The notes: generated from the letters alone by a model not told the origin. DNA of 64,000 nt from Fictibacillus enclensis (GCF_001457035.1 NZ_KQ758617.1:1488001-1552000); one strand, 5' to 3'; shown: positions 45,485 to 54,100, numbered from the stretch's first letter. Numbers and translations are program-made.

Positions 45485-46333
45485 ATGACTAATATTATAA
45501 AGCCTAATCCTAAACTTTATGTCCTGGATAACGGTCGGATGAAGATGGATAAAAATTGGATGATCGCCATGCATAACCCGGCAACCATTGACAACCCAAA
45601 TGCACAAACCGAATTTGTTGAGTTCCCGGTTTACACCGTTCTCATTGATCATCCTGAAGGTAAAATCCTTTTTGATACCGCCTGCAACCCGAATTCCATG
45701 GGTCCTGATGGACGGTGGGGACAAGCAACTCAAGCCATGTTTCCGATTTCCATGGGAGAAGAATGTTACCTTCATAACCGTTTGGAACAGCTGAATGTAC
45801 GGCCTGAAGATATAAAGTACGTAGTCGCTTCCCACCTTCATTTAGACCATGCAGGTTGTTTGGAACTGTTTACAAATGCAACGATCATAGTACATGAAGA
45901 CGAGTTGAACGGTACACTCCAATCTTATGCACGCAATCAAAAGGAAGGGGCCTATATTTGGGCAGATATTGATGCGTGGATCAAAAATAACCTTCAGTGG
46001 CGAACAGTAAAACGGAGTGATGACAATCTCCAATTAGCAGAAGGCATCAAGATTTTAAATTTTGGGAGTGGCCATGCCTGGGGCATGATTGGACTTCACA
46101 TCGATATGCCGGAATCGGGCGGAATTATCCTTGCTTCAGATGCGGTCTATACGTCGGAAAGCTTTGGTCCACCGATTAAACCGCCTGGCATCATCTACGA
46201 TTCTCTGGGCTATGCAAATGCGGTTGAAAAAATACGCAGAATTGCTCAAGAAACAAATTCTCAGGTCTGGTTTGGACATGATCCTAATCAATTTAAAGGG
46301 TTTCGTAAATCTACTGAAGGCTATTATGAGTAA
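45485..46333 (+). CDS. Metallo-beta-lactamase-fold lactonase (AttM/AhlD-like)
   Basis: A 282-residue dinuclear-zinc hydrolase of the N-acyl-homoserine-lactone / gamma-butyrolactone lactonase group. Zinc ligands are visible in order: SHLHLDHAG, His in GSGHAWGM, Asp in LASDAVY and His in WFGHDPNQ. The gene lies between the aldehyde dehydrogenase and the alcohol dehydrogenase, as expected for a BlcC (AttM) counterpart that opens gamma-butyrolactone to 4-hydroxybutyrate; quorum quenching could be a side or main activity. GGGGGAG precedes ATG 45485. Confidence 0.88.
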   Translation: MTNIIKPNPKLYVLDNGRMKMDKNWMIAMHNPATIDNPNAQTEFVEFPVYTVLIDHPEGKILFDTACNPNSMGPDGRWGQATQAMFPISMGEECYLHNRLEQLNVRPEDIKYVVASHLHLDHAGCLELFTNATIIVHEDELNGTLQSYARNQKEGAYIWADIDAWIKNNLQWRTVKRSDDNLQLAEGIKILNFGSGHAWGMIGLHIDMPESGGIILASDAVYTSESFGPPIKPPGIIYDSLGYANAVEKIRRIAQETNSQVWFGHDPNQFKGFRKSTEGYYE

Positions 46334-46346
46334 GGGGGAATCTTAA

Positions 46347-47534
46347 ATGAGTTTTGCTAAGCTAGTTTTTGCCCCATTAAGTTATACCGGATGGGGTGCT
46401 TTAGAACAACTATTACCCGAAGTCGAAAAATACGCGCCTAAGAAAATACTGGTGGTCACAGATCCCATGCTTGAAAAAATAGGGTTAGTCGAGTGGGTGA
46501 CTACTCCCCTAAAAGAGAGCGGGTTTCAAGTTACGGTATATACGGATGTGGTACCTGAACCACCTTTAGAAACAGGTGAGAAGCTAGTTTCCTTTGCCCG
46601 AGCAGGCCAATTTGAAATGGTGGTTGGCTTCGGTGGAGGTAGTGCATTGGATTTAGCCAAATTAGCAGCCGTTCTGGCGGAGCATGAAGGATCAGTAGCC
46701 GACTATTTAAACCTCACCGGAACAAAGAAAGTAGAAAAGAAAGGATTGCCCAAAATCCTCATCCCGACAACTTCTGGTACGGGTTCGGAAGTGACAAATA
46801 TATCCGTCTTGTCCTTAGAAACAACAAAAGACGTCGTTACTCACGATTATCTTTTAGCAGATGCTGCCATTGTCGATCCTGAATTAACGGTTTCTGTTCC
46901 AGCGAAAGTCACAGCAGCCACCGGAATTGATGCATTGACCCATGCGGTGGAAGCCTATATTTCGGTTAATGCAAGCCCAGTGACCGATGGTTTAGCCCTT
47001 CAAGCCATTCGTCTCATTGGCCGTTCATTACGAAAGGCCGTTCATAATGGCAATGATAAACAGGCCCGGATCGATATGAGTAATGGGAGCTTTATCGCAG
47101 GACTAGCATTCTTTAATGCCGGGGTAGCGGGTGTTCATGCGTTAGCCTATCCATTGGGCGGTCAATTCCATATTTCCCATGGTGAATCAAACGCGGTATT
47201 ACTGCCCTATGTCATGGGTTATATCCGAAAAAGCTGCACGGCAAAAATGGCGGATATCTTAAACGCGCTCGGGGGCAACTCTAGCTATTTATCTGAGGAA
47301 GACGCCTCTTACAAGTGCGTTGAGGAACTGGAGAGGCTTGTAAAAGAGGTTGGAATTCCATCAACATTAGCAGAGTTTGATATACCTGAATCCGCTTTGG
47401 AACGCCTCACTCAAGACGGGGTCCAGCAAAGACGTATACTGGCCAGAAGCCCTTACCCATTATTGGAGGAGGACATTAGGAACATTTATCAATCTGCTTT
47501 TAACGGTGTTGTCACTGAGCCAACGAAGCGGTAA
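46347..47534 (+). CDS. Iron-containing alcohol dehydrogenase
   Basis: A 395-residue group III alcohol dehydrogenase. Nucleotide loop GFGGGSALDLAKL and TTSGTGSEVT; metal ligands in GIDALTHAVEAY (Asp, His) and HALAYPLGGQFHISHGESNA (two His). In a butyrolactone pathway it would oxidise 4-hydroxybutyrate to succinate semialdehyde (BlcB role). Starts 13 bases after the lactonase stop. No clear terminator follows before the IS relic. Confidence 0.92.
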   Translation: MSFAKLVFAPLSYTGWGALEQLLPEVEKYAPKKILVVTDPMLEKIGLVEWVTTPLKESGFQVTVYTDVVPEPPLETGEKLVSFARAGQFEMVVGFGGGSALDLAKLAAVLAEHEGSVADYLNLTGTKKVEKKGLPKILIPTTSGTGSEVTNISVLSLETTKDVVTHDYLLADAAIVDPELTVSVPAKVTAATGIDALTHAVEAYISVNASPVTDGLALQAIRLIGRSLRKAVHNGNDKQARIDMSNGSFIAGLAFFNAGVAGVHALAYPLGGQFHISHGESNAVLLPYVMGYIRKSCTAKMADILNALGGNSSYLSEEDASYKCVEELERLVKEVGIPSTLAEFDIPESALERLTQDGVQQRRILARSPYPLLEEDIRNIYQSAFNGVVTEPTKR

Positions 47535-47584
47535 ATGAATTCTATTCCATATCAAAAGCCACTGAATGAATAAAAACTCCTTGA

Positions 47585-47775
47585 GGACACTGTAGAGTGA
47601 CCTAATTAAATGAGACAAAGGAAAAAACACCCCCCATGGTCGTAAATACAATTATCGACAAAGTGGAGGTGTTTTTTCTTATGATGAGAAAAAGAAGGTC
47701 TATTCAGGAGAGCTAAAAAGAGAAGTGATTCGTCTAAAATTACCATTTGGGATTAAGAATCGTACGCAAAGCCCT
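47585..47775 (+). mobile_element. IS3-family relic (orfA fragment and probable left end)
   Basis: GTAGAGTGACCTAATTAAAT near 47591 looks like an IS terminal repeat. A hairpin of AAAAAACACC and GGTGTTTTTT arms follows. After ATG at about 47682 the orfA-like sequence VYSGELKREVIRLKL is readable only after a frameshift and soon ends. No orfB or right end is seen. Confidence 0.55.
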
Positions 47776-47797
47776 TGAGAACATTATGTTTGTTTTT

Positions 47798-47825
47798 AGT
47801 TAACATAATATATATTGAAAGGCGT
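47798..47825 (-). repeat. Left dif-like site (XerD arm intact, XerC arm divergent)
   Basis: Read on the + strand: AGTTAACATAA (XerD arm, 47798-47808), TATATA centre, then TTGAAAGGCGT in place of the XerC arm (6 of 11 positions match the arm recalled for B. subtilis dif). Twenty consecutive bases (47797-47816) are identical to the right site at 54513-54532, in the same orientation. Confidence 0.75.
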
Positions 47826-48144
47826 AAAACGTGGAGTTCTACCTCCTTAACAAGTGCATATGTGAAACCTTTTCTAGGTATTTCTCTGCGGTGTTTCTTA
47901 TTTACTTTTTTATTCCGTTACCTACCTTTAGGGAAGGTGATTCTTTTGTGAAATCGGCCCATTAGCTACACTTGTTCAAAAGTTCCCACTTTTTCATTGA
48001 GGGCACTTGAATTGGAATCCTCTCTTTTTTTAGTCTGCTTTAGCATTAATTGTAGCTTTGCTTAACCTTGTTCAACTAACTGGCAGGATTGTGGAACTAA
48101 GAGTTTAATTATGAGTAGTAACTAAAGATTATAATTATAAGGAG
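47826..48144 (+). other. Gene-free stretch inside the left end of the dif-flanked segment
   Basis: AT-rich, no credible ORF, no terminator or recognised repeat. Only the GNAT gene's upstream region (AAGGAG near 48140) is identifiable. Confidence 0.5.
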
Positions 48145-48666
48145 ATGGACGTTATTTCAAAACAAAATGAAGAACGACAAATACAAATTAACATTTGGGA
48201 AGACAAAGACCTTGATCTACTTGTTAAATTAAACGCACCAGAAATGATGGAACATCTCGGAGGGTCTGAAAGTAATGAACAGGTTCTAAAGCGTCATAAA
48301 AGGTATCTTGAACTTGGTGAAAAGGGGAAAGTGTTTAGCATTACCCTAAGTCCTGATTTTGAAGTGGTTGGTTCAGTTGTATATTGGCAATCAACTTGGA
48401 ATAATGAATGTGTTTATGAAATTGGATGGAGCATACTACCACAATTTCAAGGGAAAGGGATAGCAACACATGCCGTTAAACTAGCAATTAATGAAGCAAT
48501 AAAGGAAAGGAAATATCAATACATACATGCTTTCCCTTCGGTTGAAAATCCTGCTTCAAATGCCATTTGTCGAAAGCTCAACTTTTCATTTATATCAGAT
48601 TGCAAATTTGAGTACCCACCAGGTAATTTCATGCATTGTAACAATTGGCGTTTGGACATAAAGTAA
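48145..48666 (+). CDS. GNAT-family N-acetyltransferase
   Basis: A 173-residue GNAT protein of the RimJ/RimL or antibiotic acetyltransferase type. The acetyl-CoA loop is PQFQGKGIATHAV, preceded by the beta-bulge strand YEIGWSILP, and followed by NPASNAICRKLNF, the typical C-terminal helix motif. AAGGAG overlaps the ATG region at 48145 closely, so the true start may be slightly downstream. Acceptor unknown. Confidence 0.85.
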   Translation: MDVISKQNEERQIQINIWEDKDLDLLVKLNAPEMMEHLGGSESNEQVLKRHKRYLELGEKGKVFSITLSPDFEVVGSVVYWQSTWNNECVYEIGWSILPQFQGKGIATHAVKLAINEAIKERKYQYIHAFPSVENPASNAICRKLNFSFISDCKFEYPPGNFMHCNNWRLDIK

Positions 48667-49162
48667 ATCATAATTGGTTTTTCAACAATCGGGTGCTTAT
48701 GTTAAAAATGGGATGGCTGTGGTGAACCCGTTTTTTTAGTGTGCTAACGGGGCAGGTTAGTGCTCTAGCCAGCTAGTTTGGCTTAAAGACCACAAGGGTA
48801 AATAGAGATAGATCTAGATATAGGGGAGCAATTGAAAATGAAATAACAAAGAAAGAGATATATTGTGAAACTCGAACGCAAAAGATCAAATGCGACGGCG
48901 AAGACCTGAAAGACCTTTGGGAGATTGTGATTTCCGGTTTCCGGTCATAAGCCTTACATCAAGGCATTGATTTAGTTAACCATCCATAAGTACACGATAG
49001 AGTTCACGCTTGCCTTATTTACAACAATTTTATAACGAAAAACTATCGATCAACGCGAATTGTTGAACAGGATTTTGGCTCTTCCACGATCTTAATATAA
49101 AAATCCCATGAAGAAGTGATCTGGAAAGTGTGAATACTAATATTATTAAAGGAGGTTCATTT
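48667..49162 (+). other. Gene-free stretch with degenerate repeat motifs
   Basis: No ORF with a ribosome site except the hydrolase start. Contains two members of a degenerate repeat (about 48683-48700, ATCGGGTGCTTATGTTA; about 48744-48765, CTAACGGGGCAGGTTAGT) found again at 50.1 and 51.2-51.5 kb. Confidence 0.45.
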
Positions 49163-49978
49163 ATGCCGTTCATTGATGTAAACGGAACTACGCTTTACTA
49201 CCAGGATACCGGTCTAAAAGATGCACCAGCCTTGGTTTTCAGTCACTCATTATTCTTTAATAGTCGAATGTTTCATAAACAAGTGGAACGGTTTGCTGGT
49301 GAATACAGAGTCATTTGTTATGATCATCGGGGGCAAGGGAAAAGTGCTAAAGATACGTTGGACATGCTTGATTTGGATACATTGACAGAGGATGCGGCAG
49401 CACTTATTAAAGAGCTTGTTTTAGGCCCCTGTCATTTTGTAGGTAACTCTATGGGGGGCTTCATTGCTTTGCGTCTGGCTGCAAGGCATCCAGAACTCCT
49501 TATTACATGTACAGTGCTGGGGACATCCGCTGAAGAAGAATATAAAATAGATGAATTTCAGCCAATTGTTGAGCATCTACAGATTTATGGAGGCAAGCCT
49601 ATGTCCCAAACTTTGATATACATTATGTTTGGAGACACGTCACTTGAAGATCCGTCTTTTGCGAATGAACTCAATTTCTGGAAGGATCACATAGAGGGTT
49701 TGGATCGTACGATTGGCGATGCTGCGTATCAGGTGGTTCATCGCAAACGAATCCTGAGTGAACTAAATGAAGTGGATGTTCCGATGTTGGCGATTGCAGG
49801 AGCTGAAGATCATGCCTATACGGTTGAACAGTCGAATAAAATTGCAGTCACAGTAAGAAATGGTGTGTGTAAAGTCATTGCCAACGCGGGCCATTCTCTG
49901 GCACTTGAAACTCCGGAAGAAGTTAATTCGTTTCTTGCTGAACATATCTGTAATTCCGGTAAGTATTATTCAGAATAA
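49163..49978 (+). CDS. Alpha/beta hydrolase (3-oxoadipate enol-lactonase-like)
   Basis: A 271-residue alpha/beta hydrolase. Oxyanion region FSHSLFFNSRMF, nucleophile elbow GNSMGG (Ser near residue 96), acid in the GAEDHAYT region and catalytic His in NAGHSLALE. The overall plan fits PcaD-like enol-lactone hydrolases or related esterases. ATG 49163 with AAAGGAGG is used instead of 49130. No aromatic-degradation genes are adjacent, so the substrate is open. Confidence 0.88.
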   Translation: MPFIDVNGTTLYYQDTGLKDAPALVFSHSLFFNSRMFHKQVERFAGEYRVICYDHRGQGKSAKDTLDMLDLDTLTEDAAALIKELVLGPCHFVGNSMGGFIALRLAARHPELLITCTVLGTSAEEEYKIDEFQPIVEHLQIYGGKPMSQTLIYIMFGDTSLEDPSFANELNFWKDHIEGLDRTIGDAAYQVVHRKRILSELNEVDVPMLAIAGAEDHAYTVEQSNKIAVTVRNGVCKVIANAGHSLALETPEEVNSFLAEHICNSGKYYSE

Positions 49979-50389
49979 GCATTGCAAAAAAAGGGTTGTT
50001 TTGTGCCTGAATTAAAATATACCTTTAAAACTAGAAATCTCTTTCTTGTTACACACAAAAGATTTTTTAAGATACTGCGGCCATGTTTGGCGGCTTTTTT
50101 CTTTATTGTTCTTTATACTTTCTTAGTTATGGAAGAATTAAAGAGGGTGCGTTAGTTGAAACTAATAGAGGCTGCTAAAGCAGCCTTCCTTAGAAGTATT
50201 TATCGTAGAAATATTGCCTTATTTTTCCACTAAGATGGGCATAGACTTATACAATCATCATGCAATATCTGCCTGCCAAGTCGTTAACCGCAGTTATTTT
50301 TTTCTGTTGTTTATCCTTGATAGACAAGTGTGCTTGCAACCATATATACTTAAAGAAAATATTGACACTTATCTGAGGAGTATTTTTTT
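49979..50389 (+). other. Gene-free stretch with hairpin and repeat motif
   Basis: A repeat member near 50146-50165 (GAGGGTGCGTTAGTTGAA) is followed by GGCTGC TAAA GCAGCC (hairpin, about 50171-50186). GCGGC-containing sequence followed by CTTTTTT near 50079-50102 may terminate the hydrolase transcript. A 66-codon ORF at 50214 lacks a ribosome site and is not called. Confidence 0.4.
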
Positions 50390-51226
50390 ATGGGTTTTGA
50401 AAAGGCAAATCTAATTGAAGAATTCGCACATTTTTTAAGTAAGAAGGCTGAATCAATTAGCAGGGAAATTGTTAATTATAATGTGAGTAAGATAGAAATA
50501 ACATTACCACAAGAAATAATAGATAAATCAATTGATACTAATGCTGAATTTCTTAAGTTTTTGGGGAGTACGCTTAAATTTTCGAATGTAGAGGTTGAAC
50601 CTATATTCATTGAATGGCTCATCAAACAGGAAACACCGGAAGATACTCAATATATTGAAAAAGAGCTATCGAGTCTTATAAAACCTTATGCGGATACAAG
50701 ACAGCTATTAATAAAAATTTTGTCTCAATTATGCATGGACTATGGACTAACTACTGAGGAAGTTATCACTGTAACCAGTAGATTAAGCTATTTTCTCGAT
50801 TTAAGTATTACTGAAACTATTCTTAAGCGAGAGAGAACAACAAAAGAAGCCGAAGAAAAGCAAAACCAGAAGATCACAGAACTATCTTCACCCATAATCC
50901 CTATACAAAATGGTATGGCGGTTCTCCCGATAATTGGAGATATTGATGTAGAAAAAAGTGAATTTATTATGAATAGAGTCATACCCAGAGTCACTGAGTT
51001 GAAAATTGAATGTGTTATTATTGACTTCTCAGCCATTGCCTCTATCGATACCGAAATTGCGGCTCGAATCTTTACAATATATGATGTTCTTAGGTTGTTA
51101 GGAATCAAAGCGGTGTTTACAGGGATTAGAACGGATTTAGTTTCAAAAATTATCAACTCAGGCATCAATTTTTCGAGTATCAAAACTTACGCCACACTTC
51201 AACATGTTTTACAAGATATTAGATAA
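50390..51226 (+). CDS. RsbR-like STAS protein (stressosome co-antagonist)
   Basis: A 278-residue protein with an N-terminal helical, globin-like part of about 155 residues, a linker rich in Glu/Lys/Gln, and a C-terminal STAS domain (about 165-278; MAVLPIIGDIDVEKSEFIM, VIIDFSAIASIDTEIA, GIKAVFTGIRTDLV). That architecture is RsbR-type, structural subunits of the stressosome that controls RsbT and sigma-B. The second phosphorylatable Thr/Ser position (ASIDTEIA) looks retained. No rsbS, rsbT or sigB lies nearby. GAGGAG precedes ATG 50390. Confidence 0.88.
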   Translation: MGFEKANLIEEFAHFLSKKAESISREIVNYNVSKIEITLPQEIIDKSIDTNAEFLKFLGSTLKFSNVEVEPIFIEWLIKQETPEDTQYIEKELSSLIKPYADTRQLLIKILSQLCMDYGLTTEEVITVTSRLSYFLDLSITETILKRERTTKEAEEKQNQKITELSSPIIPIQNGMAVLPIIGDIDVEKSEFIMNRVIPRVTELKIECVIIDFSAIASIDTEIAARIFTIYDVLRLLGIKAVFTGIRTDLVSKIINSGINFSSIKTYATLQHVLQDIR

Positions 51227-51547
51227 TTGGTTCCTCTATGATGGGGAAGTTAGTTAAAAAGCAGCCGAGTCAGTGCGAACCAAAATCATAGGTGACTCGT
51301 ATTACTCAAACAGCATATAGAACATCAAAGGATCGCTGCGGCGGTTCTTTTCTTTTGCGACCCGGAAGTTATTAGGCACTTCTAGAGCTGTGAATTTTTT
51401 TCAGGTTTTATTAAAGTGGGAGTATATCTTATTAAGCTAACGGGTGCGTTACTTTAAGAACTTCAGCTGACATTACAGGCGGCTTTTCTTATTGAGATAC
51501 AGGACAGGTTAGTTGAAGAAGGAAATAAACTTTAAAAAGGAGAATAT
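51227..51547 (+). other. Gene-free stretch with three repeat members
   Basis: Repeat members near 51243 (GGGGAAGTTAGTTAAA), 51438 (CTAACGGGTGCGTTACTT) and 51503 (CAGGACAGGTTAGTTGAAG). GGCGGTTCTTTTCTTTT near 51340 is terminator-like. No ORF of note. Confidence 0.4.
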
Positions 51548-51787
51548 TTGGAACTTAGACCTATTAAGTACCTTATGCTTTTCAAAGAGGATGATGATTA
51601 TGAAGAAACAGAAGAAGATCTTGATATTTCTAAAACAATAACTACTTTTCTGCTTTTAATGATGTTTATACTGTCATCTACTAAAATGATTCATGATTAT
51701 CTCAGTGCAGCTGTCATAATAATTATTTTAGTTGTCTTCTTTTATAAGAAGAAACAATTAGAAAAAAAGGACTCTAATCATATTTAA
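51548..51787 (+). CDS. Small membrane protein (79 aa)
   Basis: TTG 51548 follows AAAAAGGAG. The 79-residue protein has an acidic N-terminal part (EDDDYEETEEDLD), two adjacent hydrophobic segments (ITTFLLLMMFILSS and AAVIIIILVVFFY) and a lysine-rich end: a two-helix hairpin with charged flanks. No family recognised. It is followed 73 bases later by the aaRS-like gene on the same strand. Confidence 0.6.
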   Translation: MELRPIKYLMLFKEDDDYEETEEDLDISKTITTFLLLMMFILSSTKMIHDYLSAAVIIIILVVFFYKKKQLEKKDSNHI

Positions 51788-51860
51788 GCATAGTAATCGG
51801 AACGTCCCATATTTGGAGCGATTTTTGCCTTTAAACACTTGAAGTAAAGGGGGTACCGCA

Positions 51861-52790
51861 ATGGAGTCAGATCCATCATATATTCTTGAGCGAATTGTTA
51901 AAGAACTGGGTGTGGAACAGATCGTTGAATTACTGGCTGATCGAATACCAGAAACAGATTTATACACGCTCTTACTTTATGTTTTTCGAGAGAAGACCCA
52001 AAGGTTAGTTCCCAGCGAATTACTTAAAAGGTACCAGGCAAACCGTTCGGTGCATCCTGCTTCAGTTGATCCTATCCAGTTAAAGCAACTAGAACTAGAT
52101 ATTTTGAAAATAGCAAGCAACCATTTCGCTACACCAGTTCAGTTATCTCCCGTGGCTCCTTTAGGATCTTGTTCTGTTGTAGCGACAGTCGATCAAAATA
52201 AAGTGCTTTCTGCAATCAGAGGAACTGAAGTAGTGTCAGACGCGACCAACCTTCTAGCTTTGCATATTAGCGATTTGTTAAAATCACGCAAAAAGAGCAA
52301 CAGGGAGGACTATATCCGCTTATGCACAACCCATCGACATGTTAGAACTCAATATTTCAATAATCCTGGAATGTTTCCACATTTTCATCTGTTCTGTATG
52401 GTCACTTCTGGTACAGATACAGGTTCTTATCAGTTCGAAAAGCAATCATTTTGGGAGCACATTACCGTGTACCAAGATATATTCCAATCATTGTTCCAAT
52501 CAGATATTGAGGTTATCCTAAGTGGCCGTGATGGTTATAAAGATTCCGAAGGGTTGCTGCGGAGAGTTGCACAGCTTGGGAAACGGTTTTCGATTAAAGT
52601 ATCAATAAAGGAGCCTAATTTAGAAAATCAGTATTATAAAGGTTTACAATTTACTGTCATCACGAAGATAAACGGAGAAGAACATAACATTGGTGATGGT
52701 GGATTCGTCGATTGGTCACAAAAATTATTGGGAAGTAAAAAACAACGGTTGATTATTAGTGCCATAGGCTTAGATAGGCTACTTTTGTAA
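51861..52790 (+). CDS. Orphan class-II aminoacyl-tRNA-synthetase-like protein
   Basis: A 309-residue protein I place by motif reading near class II synthetase paralogues. After an N-terminal helical part (about 1-95) comes APLGSCSVVATVDQNKVLS (about 99-118), then a motif-2-like strand pair THRHVRTQYFNNPGMFPHFH (about 157-176) with the Arg-x-x-x-F pattern and following loop, a GDGGFVDW stretch (about 278-285) and a motif-3-like ending SAIGLDRLL. It has no tRNA anticodon domain and is far shorter than real synthetases. Free-standing members of such groups modify proteins or act as regulators (for example HisZ, PoxA), so aminoacyl-adenylate chemistry is possible. GGGGG precedes ATG 51861. Confidence 0.6.
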   Translation: MESDPSYILERIVKELGVEQIVELLADRIPETDLYTLLLYVFREKTQRLVPSELLKRYQANRSVHPASVDPIQLKQLELDILKIASNHFATPVQLSPVAPLGSCSVVATVDQNKVLSAIRGTEVVSDATNLLALHISDLLKSRKKSNREDYIRLCTTHRHVRTQYFNNPGMFPHFHLFCMVTSGTDTGSYQFEKQSFWEHITVYQDIFQSLFQSDIEVILSGRDGYKDSEGLLRRVAQLGKRFSIKVSIKEPNLENQYYKGLQFTVITKINGEEHNIGDGGFVDWSQKLLGSKKQRLIISAIGLDRLLL

Positions 52791-52895
52791 ATTGGTTATT
52801 ACAGTACAGAGGATCAACTAAAGCACTGCTTCGTTTCTATATTTTCGGGTGTTTTACTTGAAAAAATATTTCAACTATTAAGCACACAGGAATCT

Positions 52896-52937
52896 AATAA
52901 TTAGAAAGCAACCTGTTGTGGTTGCTTTCTAATTATT
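52896..52937. terminator. Strong bidirectional terminator
   Basis: Perfect 18-bp inverted repeat beginning AATAATTAGAAAGCAACC with a 6-nt loop, between the aaRS-like gene (+) and the two small genes (-). Confidence 0.9.
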
Positions 52938-52979
52938 ATTCTTGATTGTCTGCTGTTTTTGATTCTATGTTAGATCTGT

Positions 52980-53072
52980 CTATTGACTTTGTATATTTTT
53001 CTTGGTTACCAGATTAGTCTGCATCTGTTCGGGTATTCCATTTACTATATTTAAATGTGTTTTTATTGGCAT
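52980..53072 (-). CDS. 30-aa peptide with strong ribosome site
   Basis: ATG 53072 follows TTGGAGGTGG at ideal spacing; the peptide (MPIKTHLNIVNG, then VTKKNIQSQ) is polar. It lies 26 bases after the stop of the 63-residue gene on the same strand and before a strong terminator. No family recognised. Confidence 0.45.
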   Translation of the reverse strand: MPIKTHLNIVNGIPEQMQTNLVTKKNIQSQ

Positions 53073-53098
53073 TATTAATCCACCTCCAATAATTAATT

Positions 53099-53290
53099 TC
53101 AAAATTCCTGTCCTTCTTTCGATTCTAGAAACGAATCGATTGATTCATCCAATAATCTTTCCCGATTAGGGTCTTCATTAATATCTGAATCCATTTCCAT
53201 TTCTTGTTTAAATATGCCGTATGTATCATCTTCTTTATTTAGATTACTATGTTGGACTGGTTTAGTTCGATTATTTTTTTGATGTGTCAT
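53099..53290 (-). CDS. Small acidic protein (63 aa)
   Basis: ATG 53290 follows AGAAGGAG. The 63-residue protein is highly charged with a basic start (MTHQKNNRTKP) and acidic rest (NEDPNRERLLDESIDSFLE), probably disordered in part. It resembles in style small Bacillus spore or stress proteins, but no specific family is recognised. First of two small genes ending at the 52896 terminator. Confidence 0.55.
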   Translation of the reverse strand: MTHQKNNRTKPVQHSNLNKEDDTYGIFKQEMEMDSDINEDPNRERLLDESIDSFLESKEGQEF

Positions 53291-53539
53291 GTAATCTCCT
53301 TCTATAACAAGTATTTTAATTTAGTATGAACAATTGATCTAATATAATCCAATTCTTTTTAAATCAAGCATTAAAAGAGGTAGCATGGCGATAATGTTTA
53401 TAAGATGTAGAAGAAATTTTTTATAAAAATGGTACAATTAAAGGTTTAAAAGTAATCAATTATCACCATTTGGTGACAGCAAAAGCATTGTAGCAGAAAA
53501 GGCCTTGCGAGACAGGACAGAATTCATCGCAGCTCCACC

Positions 53540-54083
53540 AGATGCCCTGTGCATTTCTGTGCCTTTAATATTCTGTATCATGAAGGTGAATCTGTGATGA
53601 TCTTCCCTTGTTAGAAAGGAAAAAGTTATTGGATTCAGTTGTTAACGAAAGTGAGTGTCTAACGCAAATCCGTTGGATGAAAGGCAAAGGAATTGAGTTG
53701 TTTTCACTTTGCCAGGACAATGGGCTAGAAGGAATTGTCTTAAAGAAGGCAAGTTCCAAATATCAAATCGATTACCGCTCTCCAGCATGGATAAAAGTCA
53801 TCAATTATCAATATGAAGACGTATTTGTCATTGGTTATCGTAAGAAGGAGTTTGGTTGGATACTTGGTAAGATTATAGACGGTAAAATGAAAATAGTGGG
53901 GTTACTGAGTTTGTGCCGCATGTAGCACGAAAGGAATTTAATCAAACGATCGATGGTTTGGTTTTGAATGAAACAGAAAACGTTGTCTATCTGAAGCCAA
54001 CTGTACGATGTACCGTCAAGTACATAAACTATACGAAGGCAGGAATGTTGCGTATGCCTGTTTTTGTGAAGTTTATAGACTAG
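53540..54083 (+). pseudogene. Second ATP-dependent DNA ligase, multiply frameshifted
   Basis: Readable pieces follow the ligase order in different frames: PVHFCAFNILYHEGESVM (about 53546-53599), then after a one-base shift DLPLLERKKLLDSV through NGLEGIVLKKASS (motif IV) and PAWIKVINYQYEDVFVIGY (motif V region), then after a shift near 53905 TEFVPHVARKEFNQ and the OB-fold end VRCTVKYINYTKAGMLRMPV. The N-terminal KxDG region is gone or unrecognisable. It is not a copy of the intact ligase at 2767; the sequences differ throughout. Confidence 0.85.
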
Positions 54084-54100
54084 AAATTTGAACTAAACTT

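Noticed and set aside
45485-46333. Definite quorum-quenching acyl-homoserine lactonase.
   Set aside because: Sequence motifs do not separate acyl-homoserine lactonases from butyrolactonases; the operon favours the latter, so only a lactonase is called.
50214-50414. 66-codon ORF before the RsbR-like gene.
   Set aside because: No ribosome site, unusual composition, and it overlaps the start of the RsbR-like gene.
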